This document shows, one piece after another, positions 35,190-42,758 of a stretch of DNA of 42,758 nucleotides. The DNA is taken from positions 1 to 42,758 of the forward strand of contig CALFAM010000091.1 of the NCBI GenBank assembly GCA_937948815.1, given 5' to 3'. The DNA comes from an uncultured bacterium (GTDB taxonomy: Bacteria > Acidobacteriota > Thermoanaerobaculia > Multivoradales > J023). The translations under genes and the position numbers were made by a program. The notes under the pieces are model-generated. The model did not search any database. It had not been told where the DNA came from and was given only the letters and a program-made list of their open reading frames with translations. Every line of letters begins with the position of its first letter. Positions within the stretch are counted from its first letter, which is position 1.

Positions 35190-35266
35190 GCCGACTTAGC
35201 TCAGTTGGTTAGAGCGCATGATTGTGGATCATGAGGTCCCCAGTTCAAATCTGGGAGTCGGTACCA
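35190..35266 (+). tRNA. tRNA-His (GTG), without G-1 and with A73
   Basis: The 77-base cloverleaf is complete: acceptor stem GCCGACT/AGTCGGT, D-stem GCTC/GAGC, anticodon stem CATGA/TCATG with loop TTGTGGA (anticodon GTG), T-stem CCCAG/CTGGG with loop TTCAAAT, and an encoded CCA. Base -1 is T, the discriminator is A73 and position 72 is U against G1. Most bacterial tRNA-His have an encoded G-1 paired with C73. The variant here is known from a clade of Alphaproteobacteria. A weak ACCTCC/GGAGGT hairpin at 35315-35329 might end the transcript. Confidence 0.95.
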
Positions 35267-35722
35267 CCCTCCAAATCCTCTGTTTCCAGGCGTTTAGCTC
35301 GCCCCCTTTCGTTGACCTCCTTCGGAGGTAGTGGCTTGCATGGCGCTTGAGCTGTGCCACGGTGAGCGCCGACCGCTTTCCGCCCGTTTCGACGTTGGCT
35401 TTCGTGGAGGAGCGTGCCAGCGGAGCGGTATCCGTCGAAGCGCTGGGCTACCAAGCGAATCCCGCGGGGCGTGTCCACGCTGTCGCGCCTCTCCGCCAGG
35501 TCACCTCGGTCGCGATCACGGGATGGGAGAGGCGCAGCGCGTCGTCGAGCTGATGCTGGCGGCCCGGTCACGCGCGGATCTCTTGGCGCTGGGTGAGTAC
35601 CCGATCGGTCCGCCTGTCGAGATGGCGGAAGGCTTTCTCGAACGCAGCTCCGCGATTTCCGCCTACTGGATCGAGCACCAGGCGCTCGAGGTGCAACCCC
35701 TCGAGGGGTCGGATGAGTCTTG
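35267..35722. other. Gap after tRNA-His, possibly with a decayed gene
   Basis: No confident gene lies here. A short hairpin (ACCTCC/GGAGGT, 35315-35329) follows the tRNA. From about 35390 to 35553 one plus-strand frame has GC-biased third positions (ending VTSVAITGWERR), and from 35523 another frame takes over (GEAQRVVELMLAARSRADLL) and runs to 35750, into the kinase gene end. The switch of frame looks like a frameshifted remnant or two overlapping small genes. Neither has a good ribosome binding site. Confidence 0.35.
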
Positions 35723-38083
35723 CTACGGATCGTCAAGGGCGGCGAGGTAAGCTTCGGTGGTCGCGATGACCTCACCCTTGGCCTCTAGACGGCGGAGGGC
35801 TTCGAGGCTGGCAGTGAGTTGGAGGCGCGCCTCGCGGATGTTTCCCGTCTGCCCAAGGCAGACACCGAGCTGGCTGGCCAGTGCGTGGTATCGCCAGCTG
35901 TCCAACGCGGCTTCGCGCCCAGCGTCCAGGCTGGCGCGAACCAGGTCTTCGCCACCCGCACAGTTGCCGCGCTCGATCAGAAAGGCTGCCAAGTCCTGGG
36001 CGGACCGAATGATGTAGTCGGTCGCACCGGATGCAAGGGAAATCTCGACTGCGGTCCGGAAGTGAACGAGTGCTTCCTCGTCGAGCCCGTCCTGCGCCAG
36101 GTGCTGAGCCAAGGCGAGCAGGGGGCGGGCTCGCTGCCGAGCGTTGCGGCCGAAGGCGACGACGTACTGGGCGTCTGCCGCCTCCAGGTTGGCGCGGGCG
36201 GCCGACCGGTCGCCGAGATCACGCTGAATGAGCGCCAGATTGTTGAGCAACGTCGCGCGGTAGGGGTGTGACTCGCCCTGATTCTGCGCGAAGAGCTCAA
36301 GGCCTTTTCGATAGAGCGCTTCGGCCTCGGCATCGTTGCCCGTCATCCGCAGAATGAGAGCACGCTGAACAGTAGCGGCCGCAGTTTCCAGCGTGCGTGG
36401 TCCCAGGTATCGCGTCGCAAGGTCAAGAGCCTGGGTCGACTCCCGCTCAACGCTTTCGTAGCGTTCGAGGTAGCAACGGTTGAGGACGTGGGTATTGAGC
36501 ACTCGCACACGCAACGCCATGTCGGTGGTGCCGGACTCAGGCTTCCACGCGAGCGCGGGCTGCAGAGTGGCGGCGGCCTCGTCGTGACGCCTGAGCTCGC
36601 GTAGCGCGGCGCTTCGGGTCACCAGCACGCCGACCTCCTCCCGGCTGCCGGCGCCATAGCGATCTCGGTTCAGAGTCAAAGCTTCATCTGTCAAGACGAG
36701 CGCCTGTTCCGGATCGCCAAAGTCGACGTAGATCGCTCCGAGGATGGCGTGAATGGCGCCGCGTGCGTCGGGTTGATCGCGAAAGCTGTCGTCGATCAGC
36801 TCGCGCTCAGTGTCGACTGCCTGACGCAGCGTGAGCTCGGCGTTCTCCCCGGTCGGTCCGGCGTTTTCGAAGATCTTCCGGAAAAAACTCTCAACGCTCT
36901 CGAGCTTTTCCTTTTCCATTGCCAAGCGGTCAGCCAGACTCGCCGTGCGAATGCTGGAGACGGCCAGCAGGGCCGTCACGGCCAGAACGGTCGACACCAA
37001 TGCGGCGTTGCGGCGTAGCGTGCGACCCAGCCGGTAGACGATTCCGCCGCCGCGAGCGCGTACGGGGAAGCCCTCGAGGTGGCGCCGTAGGTCATCGGAA
37101 AGCTGTTCCACCGAGCCATAGCGCGCGGCCGGCTCTACCATCGTGGCGCGATCCACAATTGCCTCGAGATCGACCGGCGGTCGCTGATGGGGCGAACGGT
37201 TGTTCTCTACGGGCCCTTTGCGTCCGAGAACGAGCTCGCCAAGTAAGGTTCCCAGCGCGTAGACGTCGCTCGCGGTGGAGATCGCACGTCCCTCCCTCTG
37301 CTCGGGACTGGCGTAGCGCGGCGTCAGAGGCCGCGGCCAGACGGTCTCAGATTCGCTGGACACGCCGCTCGCCCGGTCGTGGCCCAGGAGCTTGACGATG
37401 CCGAAGTCGAGCAGCTTGGGCGTGCCGTCTTGAGTCACCAGGATATTTCCGGGCTTGAGGTCGCAGTGCACGATCAGATTGCGATGGCACACCTGCACAG
37501 CCTGGCAGACCTTGCGAAACAAGACGATGCGTTGCCATGTGTGCAGACCGAGACGATCGCAATGGCGGTCGATGGGTTCGCCGTTCACATGCTCCATGAC
37601 CAGATAGGGCGTGCCGTCCCTCGTGGTGCCACCGTCATGGACACTGGCGATCCACGGGTGGTCGAGGGTGGCCAGCACACGGCGTTCGATGTCGAACCTT
37701 CGATGGGCTTCGGCGCTCATCACGCCGGCCGCGACGCGCTTGATCGCCACGTCGCGATCGAACACCTGGTCGTCACGGATCGCGCGGTAGACCACGCTCA
37801 TTCCGCCACGTCCTATCTCCTCGATGAGGCGGTACGGGCCGATCCGTTCGGGCATCTCGGTAGGAACGGTCGCCCTTGTGGCGCGTGGCAAGGCGACAAG
37901 GGGCTTGTCCAGGAAGTTCGCGGCCTCGGCATCCGCGTCGAGCCAGCGCTCGACGGTCGCACGTACGTCGTGGCCCACCTGGCACCGGGTGAGCAGAAAG
38001 GCAGCGCGCGCACCATCGGGCAGCTCGAGCGCTTCCTCGAAGAGGCGATTGGCCAGTTGCCAACGGTCGGCCGGCATGGTCAT
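35723..38083 (-). CDS. Membrane Ser/Thr protein kinase with C-terminal TPR-like repeats
   Basis: This 786-residue protein has an N-terminal helical stretch, a kinase domain (about 82-345), a membrane segment at 361-379 and a long TPR-like C-terminus. The kinase has the Gly loop GRGGMS at 91-96, Lys115, catalytic HCD at 206-208 (Cys in place of Arg in HRD), DFG at 226-228 and YASPEQ as APE equivalent. Asp208, Lys and Asn of the catalytic loop are intact, so it is probably active. The missing Arg means activation does not depend on that residue. Its ATG overlaps the stop of the sigma-factor gene (ATGA at 38080-38083); such sigma/kinase pairs are common in Acidobacteriota and Planctomycetes. It may sense a signal through the TPR domain. 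Confidence 0.93.
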   Translation of the reverse strand: MTMPADRWQLANRLFEEALELPDGARAAFLLTRCQVGHDVRATVERWLDADAEAANFLDKPLVALPRATRATVPTEMPERIGPYRLIEEIGRGGMSVVYRAIRDDQVFDRDVAIKRVAAGVMSAEAHRRFDIERRVLATLDHPWIASVHDGGTTRDGTPYLVMEHVNGEPIDRHCDRLGLHTWQRIVLFRKVCQAVQVCHRNLIVHCDLKPGNILVTQDGTPKLLDFGIVKLLGHDRASGVSSESETVWPRPLTPRYASPEQREGRAISTASDVYALGTLLGELVLGRKGPVENNRSPHQRPPVDLEAIVDRATMVEPAARYGSVEQLSDDLRRHLEGFPVRARGGGIVYRLGRTLRRNAALVSTVLAVTALLAVSSIRTASLADRLAMEKEKLESVESFFRKIFENAGPTGENAELTLRQAVDTERELIDDSFRDQPDARGAIHAILGAIYVDFGDPEQALVLTDEALTLNRDRYGAGSREEVGVLVTRSAALRELRRHDEAAATLQPALAWKPESGTTDMALRVRVLNTHVLNRCYLERYESVERESTQALDLATRYLGPRTLETAAATVQRALILRMTGNDAEAEALYRKGLELFAQNQGESHPYRATLLNNLALIQRDLGDRSAARANLEAADAQYVVAFGRNARQRARPLLALAQHLAQDGLDEEALVHFRTAVEISLASGATDYIIRSAQDLAAFLIERGNCAGGEDLVRASLDAGREAALDSWRYHALASQLGVCLGQTGNIREARLQLTASLEALRRLEAKGEVIATTEAYLAALDDP

Positions 38084-38688
38084 CCGTTGCCACCGCTCGG
38101 GCTTCCGCTGGGTTTGGCGCTCGATGTGGCGAGGTAGGTGTACAGCCAGGCTCGCGCGGTCCGCCAGCGCCTGGCGACGGTCGATGCCGAGGTGTTGAGC
38201 ACGGCGGCGATCTCGTCCTTGGTCAGCCCACCGAAATAGCGCATCACGACCAGGCGCGCCAACTCGGCATCCTGCACTTCGAGATCGTGGAGGGCATCGT
38301 CGAGGGCCAGAAGATCCGGATGGCTGGCGGGCACGCGAGTGCGCAGATCCTCGAAAAGGGCGACTGAAACGCTACCGCCGCGCTTCGCGGCATCGCTCCG
38401 TCGCGCGCGATCCACCAGGATACGGCGCATCATCGTCGCTGAAATGGCGAAGAAATGAGCACGGTCTCGCCAGCGAACGCGGTCCTGTTGGATCAAACGC
38501 AAGAAGGCTTCGTGCACGAGCGCACCGGTGTCGAAGGTGTGTCCCTCCCGCTCACCGCGCAGGTATGCCGAGGCCAGCCGCGAAAGGCGATCGTAGACCA
38601 AGCCAGCCAATCGGTCAAAGGCAGCGGCGTCGCCATCGCTCCAGGCAATGAGCAGGCGCGTGAGGTCTTCCTGCGGACTCTCGATCAT
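38080..38688 (-). CDS. ECF-type RNA polymerase sigma factor (TIGR02999-like)
   Basis: This 202-residue protein has sigma region 2 with FDTGALVHEAFLRLIQQD and HFFAISATMMRRILVDRARR, and region 4 with VVMRYFGGLTKDEIAAVLN and STVARRWRTARAWLYTYL. The form is that of the ECF group usually paired with Ser/Thr kinases. The kinase probably controls its activity, as the two genes overlap as ATGA. The start at 38688 was chosen because AAGGGGGG lies 8 bases upstream; an earlier GTG at 38715 is possible. Confidence 0.93.
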   Translation of the reverse strand: MIESPQEDLTRLLIAWSDGDAAAFDRLAGLVYDRLSRLASAYLRGEREGHTFDTGALVHEAFLRLIQQDRVRWRDRAHFFAISATMMRRILVDRARRSDAAKRGGSVSVALFEDLRTRVPASHPDLLALDDALHDLEVQDAELARLVVMRYFGGLTKDEIAAVLNTSASTVARRWRTARAWLYTYLATSSAKPSGSPSGGNG

Positions 38689-38917
38689 GTGCGCGTCCCC
38701 CCTTCTAACCCCCACTCAGACCTTCACACGACCTGCTCGAGAGCGGAGTCGAAAAGGATTGGTTCGAAAAAAACTGTAGCACATGACATGAATCACGCCT
38801 GGAATACGCGTAACGTGCCACTACTTCGATTCATCGCTCGGAAACGTGTGCGGACAGGGTCCGTGAAACAAGTCCGGCGGGGATTCGAGGAATGGAAACG
38901 ACCTTGGAGGCTTGTTG

Positions 38918-39226
38918 ATGAAACGAATGGATTTCGCCTTTCCCCGCGTTCCGAGCTCTGTGATCGCAACACTCGGGCTCGCCTTGCTGACGCTCATAGG
39001 TGCGCCCATGGTCAGTAGCTCCGAGGAGGTCCTACTCGAGCTCGGCGAACGTGACGGTCCGTGGATCGCTGTGACGAACGTACCCGAGTGTGCGGAGAAC
39101 GGACGGGTATGTGCCGAGTGGCCGAATGCCAGCGGCACTACATGGGTGTGCTGTGTACCACCTTCCGCGATCGGCGGCACCGACCGCGGGGACTGCATAG
39201 ACTTTCTGATGGTTTCCGAACGCTGA
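38918..39226 (+). CDS. Small exported Cys-containing protein
   Basis: This 102-residue protein has a signal peptide (basic start, hydrophobic core about 15-30, cleavage near residue 35). The mature part has five Cys: Cys58, Cys65, the pair Cys78-Cys79 and Cys93. I do not recognise it. GGAGG is 7 bases before the ATG. It lies 91 bp before a membrane-anchored thioredoxin-like gene, which suggests that its Cys form disulfides after export. A 229-bp gap to the sigma gene upstream holds an AT-rich patch that may contain a promoter. Confidence 0.7.
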   Translation: MKRMDFAFPRVPSSVIATLGLALLTLIGAPMVSSSEEVLLELGERDGPWIAVTNVPECAENGRVCAEWPNASGTTWVCCVPPSAIGGTDRGDCIDFLMVSER

Positions 39227-39317
39227 TGGAACGGCACAAACCGAGCTCGGCCTCGCAGACAGGTACCTGGACCGCTTACCGGGGCTTGCGAGGGAAGAGC
39301 CAGGGAGGGGTGAGGCC

Positions 39318-39881
39318 ATGAACGGTCGTGTCTATGCCATCGTGCTGCATGCATTCATCGTGCTACTGGCCGGGCAGAGCTTGTTCCTGGCGCATCAGAA
39401 CCGCGAGCTTCGCGCCGCGATGGCGCCGCCGCCGCCATCGCTCGAGGTGGGCCAGACCGTCCCGCCACTCACGGTGCAGAGTCTCGAAGGGGTCGAGCGC
39501 GCCCTGGCGCCGGCAGACCCTGCTCGGGATCGGCTGCTCCTCGTCTTTACGACCACGTGCCAAGCCTGCGCGCGCAACCAGACGGCGTGGCAGGCGCTGC
39601 ACGAAGCGATCGTAGATGACGCCGAAGTGGTCGGCATCAGTCTGGATGACCGGTCGGCCACGGCGACGTACCAGCAGGCTCGCGCGCTGCCGTTCGACGT
39701 AATGATGCCTGTGGAGCGCGCCGCCCTGACGGACGCCTTGGGCGTCACGCGGGTACCGCTGACCGTCCATCTGGACGCGGACGGACGCGTGCGTGGCGTC
39801 TGGAGCGGCGTGCTTTCCGAGAAGGCCCAATCCGAGATTCGTGCTTCCTTTCCCAGTGTGGGCGAGCTCGCGGCTTCGTAG
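39318..39881 (+). CDS. Membrane-anchored TlpA/redoxin-like thioredoxin-fold protein
   Basis: This 187-residue protein has one N-terminal membrane anchor (about 6-24) and a periplasmic thioredoxin-like domain. The redox site is Cys81-Gln-Ala-Cys84 in TTTCQACARN, and TRVPLTVHLDADG contains the likely cis-proline. It resembles TlpA/MauD-type disulfide reductases. It stands between two genes for small exported Cys-rich proteins, so it probably reduces or rearranges their disulfides. GGAGG lies 9 bases before the ATG. Confidence 0.88.
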   Translation: MNGRVYAIVLHAFIVLLAGQSLFLAHQNRELRAAMAPPPPSLEVGQTVPPLTVQSLEGVERALAPADPARDRLLLVFTTTCQACARNQTAWQALHEAIVDDAEVVGISLDDRSATATYQQARALPFDVMMPVERAALTDALGVTRVPLTVHLDADGRVRGVWSGVLSEKAQSEIRASFPSVGELAAS

Positions 39882-39934
39882 GCTCGAACGCGGGCCCGTC
39901 ACCTTACCAACCTGTTCCCAAAAGAGAGGGTTTC

Positions 39935-40180
39935 GTGCTCGAGAAACGCCTTCGTATCCTTGTCGTGCTCGGCCTCATCGCCGTCGCCGCCGTTGTTGGC
40001 GCGTCCGCTGTCTCAGCCTTCGAACGACCGCTCCTGACGGATTGCGCGCTCGAGAGCTGTCCGCCGCAGCCGCAGGGCTCCCTTGTCGGAACCTGCACCA
40101 TGATGTTTGCCAGCGGCCCGTCGCAGTCGTGCAGCATCATTCGCCTGCACTGTGGTGGTGAGTGTTACGCCTGTCCGTGA
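39935..40180 (+). CDS. Small exported Cys-rich protein
   Basis: This 81-residue protein starts at GTG, with GAGAGGG a few bases before. A signal peptide (residues about 1-28, ending VSAFE) precedes a mature part with seven Cys: 37, 42, 54, 66, 73, 77 and 80, ending CSIIRLHCGGECYACP. An odd number of Cys leaves one free unless it binds a metal or cofactor or pairs with another chain. No family is recognised. A perfect 19-bp hairpin follows 49 bases after its stop and may end this three-gene cluster. Confidence 0.65.
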   Translation: MLEKRLRILVVLGLIAVAAVVGASAVSAFERPLLTDCALESCPPQPQGSLVGTCTMMFASGPSQSCSIIRLHCGGECYACP

Positions 40181-40182
40181 TC

Positions 40183-41160
40183 TCAGATCCTCGAGCGGCG
40201 ACGCGTAGGGTTTGACCTCAGCGTAACCTCGGTCACAGCCACCGACAGCACACGGCGTGTCGGTGGCTGTGACCGATTCTGCATCGGACGTGTAGAACGC
40301 TCTATTGGCCCTCGCGAAGCGTTCGTGGAAGCCGAAATGGCGGGGCGCGGCCTCCGCGGGTGTGGAGAGCACTTGAGGGTCACTGTGTTGCCACCAAAGT
40401 CGTCGAAGCTGACAATCGTTGGTAGGGATGAGAGGGCTGCGCTGTCGCTGCCCGAGCCCAGGAAAACGTCGAGGTCGGGGGCGGCCCCAGCACCCCCCTC
40501 GTAGCGGAACTGAACCAGGTGGGGCGCCGCGGCTTCGACATCAAAGCCCGGGCTGATCAGCCAATCGTCGTCGGGACCATGGGGGCGCCGGATTAATGCC
40601 GGATCAATAGCGTAGTTGGTGAGGGCGAGAGATGTAGAACCGCCCACGAAGACGGGGGCGAGGGCCAGATCATTGGCCACCAGCCAGGCGCTCGACGCCG
40701 AGATGGCGCCAGGACCGTCCAGGTTCTCAGAGGTCTCGGGGCAGGGTACGGCACCCTGGCAGCTCGGGTCTGGGGCAATGGTCAGCGCGAAATGACCGAA
40801 GGTGCTGACCGATCCGGAGATCGCGTACTTTGCGATGTCGAGGAGCTGGCCGGGCACGAGGGTCCAGGGCACGTCGAGGGTCGGTGCCTGGTTGAGCTCG
40901 AGCTCCGGTTTCTGGGCATCGGCGATGTCGGTCGGCGTTTCGTAGCGAAGCGTAACCTCGGACGACTGCCAACCGTTTCGATCCGTGACCACAGCCCAGT
41001 ACAGGTCGAGCGCGTCCTGGCCGTTGCCGACGCCGAGAGGTCGCCTCGCTGCCGAAGTTGACCCGCATTCCGCCTCGTTGTAGCTGCGCATGCCGTAGCG
41101 ACGCAGCCAGTGGTCGCCGTCCTTCCAGCTCACCCGCTCGATCGGATGGCGATCAAGCAC
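40183..41160 (-). pseudogene. Probable remnant of a secreted or surface protein gene
   Basis: A minus-strand frame of 325 codons (GTG start) has a plausible coding part from 41160 to about 40370: short beta-rich segments such as TDRNGWQSSEVTLRYETPTD and DDWLISPGFDVEAAAPHLVQ. After about 40370 the frame becomes Arg/Pro/Ser-rich and crosses the 19-bp hairpin, so the real end is lost. Upstream of 41160 the frame is closed by stops, and there is no signal peptide or ribosome binding site. It looks like a fragment of a larger secreted protein. No family is recognised. The remaining stretch 41161-41481 holds only the kinase promoter. Confidence 0.45.
40229..40276. terminator. Perfect 19-bp hairpin after the Cys-rich peptide cluster
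   Basis: TCGGTCACAGCCACCGACA (40229-40247) pairs without a mismatch with the reverse complement at 40258-40276 around a 10-base loop. It is the longest perfect stem I found in the window. There is no T-run on either strand. It lies between the plus-strand cluster and a minus-strand remnant and may stop transcription from both sides. Confidence 0.65.
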
Positions 41161-41370
41161 CGGAACTGGGCACGGTCGAAGAAGGCCGAACGTTCAGCGC
41201 GTGCGTGAGGGAGAGACGTGCGCGGCGCCAATCCCCTTTGAGCGCGCCACGCCTCGGTTGATCGGTCCAGCGCCCAATCGTTTGCGGAACGGAACTCGCC
41301 ATCAGGCCCAGACGTGGCGCGTATACCGGGCGGGCAGGCAATCTGCCCAGGCGTCGTGTACGATGTTACC

Positions 41371-41398
41371 TTGCATGATACGCTGAGATAAAGATAAT
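41371..41398 (+). promoter_or_regulatory. Candidate promoter of the winged-helix kinase gene
   Basis: In an AT-rich patch TTGCAT (41371-41376) and GATAAT (41393-41398) are 16 bp apart. The -10 matches 5 of 6 and the -35 is weak. The predicted start is near 41405, giving a leader of about 75 nt before the ATG at 41482. Confidence 0.45.
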
Positions 41399-41481
41399 CA
41401 TCATGTGAGAATCTGTGAGGTTTCAGGGAGGAAGCCGCAAATCTTGCGGAAACCGTGTGTCGAGCCTTTCCGAGGCGGATC

Positions 41482-42758
41482 ATGAGTGATTCGAGCTTCA
41501 GTCATGCGACCACGGCCGACTTCAAGCTCGGCGATTGGTGGGTTCGTCCTGTCGGCAACGAAGTCGAACGGGAAGGTAAGCCTGTCCGTGTCGAGGCGCG
41601 TTCGATGGATGTGCTGGTTTGTCTTGCCCGCCACGCACCTGCGGTCGTCACCAAAGAGCGTATCTTCGAAGAGGTCTGGGCCGACTCGCCGTACACCGGC
41701 GACGAGGTGATCAGTCATGCCATCTGGGAGCTGCGCAAGGCCCTGGGCGATTCGGCACGCGCTCCTTCCTACATTCAAACCGTTCCGCGGAAGGGCTACC
41801 GACTGGTGGCTGAAGTGCTCCGGCCGCAGGGCGCGGCGCTGCCCATCGAAGGTGTTCGCATCAATCACTACGATCTCGGCGAAGAGATCGGACGTGGCGC
41901 CATGGGCATCGTCTACAAGGCGACCGATCGCCGACTCGGCCGCGAGGTCGCGATCAAGTTTCTTGCCCCGGAGCTAACCCGGGACCCCAAAGCCTGTCAG
42001 CGTTTCGAGCGTGAAGCACGCCTTGCCGCCTCCCTCGATCACCCCAACCTGGCGACGGTCTACGAGGTCGGGGAGACATCGCAGGGGTACCGCTACATCG
42101 TCAGTGCGTACTACTCGGGCGGCAGTTTGAAAGATCGATTGGCTGGCGGAGCGCTCGAAGCGAACGAGGCCATACGCCTGATCCGCCAGCTCTTGACCGG
42201 CCTCGTCGCGGCCCACGAACGCTCCATCGTGCACCGCGATATCAAACCCGCGAACCTACTGATCGACGAGCACGGAACCCTCAAGATCTGTGACTTCGGC
42301 ATCGCCAAGCTCCTCGGCGGCACCGACCTCACCCGCACCGGTACCCCCCTCGGCACCCCCGCCTACCAATCACCCGAGCAAAGCCACGGCCACGTTGTCG
42401 ACCACCGCACCGACCTCTGGTCCGCCGGCGTCGTCCTCTTCGAGCTCCTCACCGGACGCCGACCTAACGCGGAGGAGCTCGATCACGCTAATCTTGTAGG
42501 AAAGAAGTGGCGCCTAGAAGGTGCCAATGGCCTACCGATACCTCGTCCCATCTGTTCGTTTGTTGCCCGCGCTCTGAGTGAGTTTCCCGACCAGCGTTTT
42601 CAAGATGCAACCGAGATGCTCGAGGTGATCAATAGCCCTCGGCAGCAGACACACTCCAAGCCTCGGCCGCTCCACTGGCCGCGAATGTTACCGAGCTTGC
42701 TTGTGGTCGTCTTGCTCGTGGTTCTGATCACGATGTTGAATCTTCAGCGCAGAATCAC
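41482..42758 (+). CDS. Winged-helix DNA-binding/Ser-Thr kinase fusion, incomplete
   Basis: The gene runs off the window end; 425 codons are present. Residues about 12-112 form an OmpR/CadC-type winged helix (ISHAIWELRKALGD, QTVPRKGYRLVAEV). A protein kinase follows with the Gly loop GRGAMG at 137-142, Lys159, HRD at 251-253 and DFG at 271-273, all intact. A membrane segment appears near the window end (LPSLLVVVLLVVLITML). So a DNA-binding domain, kinase and membrane anchor are in one chain, a form I know from Acidobacteriota and relatives. A sensor or repeat domain probably follows. Base use shifts at about 42300 (C-rich) and again at about 42485 (more A/T), unlike the first half. Confidence 0.92.
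   Translation, partial: MSDSSFSHATTADFKLGDWWVRPVGNEVEREGKPVRVEARSMDVLVCLARHAPAVVTKERIFEEVWADSPYTGDEVISHAIWELRKALGDSARAPSYIQTVPRKGYRLVAEVLRPQGAALPIEGVRINHYDLGEEIGRGAMGIVYKATDRRLGREVAIKFLAPELTRDPKACQRFEREARLAASLDHPNLATVYEVGETSQGYRYIVSAYYSGGSLKDRLAGGALEANEAIRLIRQLLTGLVAAHERSIVHRDIKPANLLIDEHGTLKICDFGIAKLLGGTDLTRTGTPLGTPAYQSPEQSHGHVVDHRTDLWSAGVVLFELLTGRRPNAEELDHANLVGKKWRLEGANGLPIPRPICSFVARALSEFPDQRFQDATEMLEVINSPRQQTHSKPRPLHWPRMLPSLLVVVLLVVLITMLNLQRRI

Overview
This is a GC-rich bacterial chromosome segment of about 43 kb, densely coded on both strands, with no insertion sequence, phage gene or CRISPR array that I can recognise. The lineage is uncertain. An ECF sigma factor overlapping a Ser/Thr kinase with a helical repeat tail, a winged-helix/kinase fusion, and a TonB-family protein of the 'ARxARIQGVVILQAIIDAAG' type together suggest an Acidobacteriota-like organism. 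The tRNA-His has features (no G-1, U72, A73) otherwise known from a clade of Alphaproteobacteria. I treat the lineage as inference.

Layout. 1-416: three 125-bp tandem repeats before prfC (RF3). 2266-9809: three tandem paralogous secreted proteins of unknown function, the last two joined by an ATGA overlap. 9845-13284: two alpha/beta hydrolases and a DsbA/FrnE-like thioredoxin-fold protein.

13305-23919 (minus strand) is the most striking region. It is an apparent nine-gene operon read from 23919 downwards: radical SAM enzyme, cysteine desulfurase, GcvH-like lipoyl carrier, CobW/G3E GTPase, small Cys protein, 2x[4Fe-4S] ferredoxin-like protein, DUF116-like/polyprenyl diphosphate synthase fusion, prenyltransferase-repeat protein, and a class II (squalene-hopene-type) cyclase with an intact DxDDTA motif. 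A FrnE-like gene follows. Three start/stop overlaps and short gaps argue for co-expression. A promoter with a palindrome in its spacer lies upstream, and the first gene's ribosome binding site sits in a small hairpin. It looks like an uncharacterised pathway that couples sulfur and Fe-S chemistry to terpenoid synthesis.

24170-30918: M24 peptidase, TonB-like protein, OsmC, a small basic protein, a probable new ~90-nt small RNA (27332-27424, minus strand, with its own promoter and intrinsic terminator), an MltD-like transglycosylase with three LysM domains, then a sulfurtransferase and SufE. 30919-31706: repeats, hairpins, and a small conserved gene cut by an in-frame TAG, with coding clearly continuing after it. 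31707-35266: RlmI-type methyltransferase, ETF-quinone oxidoreductase, a 36-bp tRNA-His fragment and the complete tRNA-His.

35723-42758: kinase/sigma pair, a cluster of two Cys-rich exported small proteins around a membrane-anchored thioredoxin-like protein, a perfect 19-bp hairpin, a probable gene remnant, and a winged-helix/protein-kinase gene that runs off the window end.
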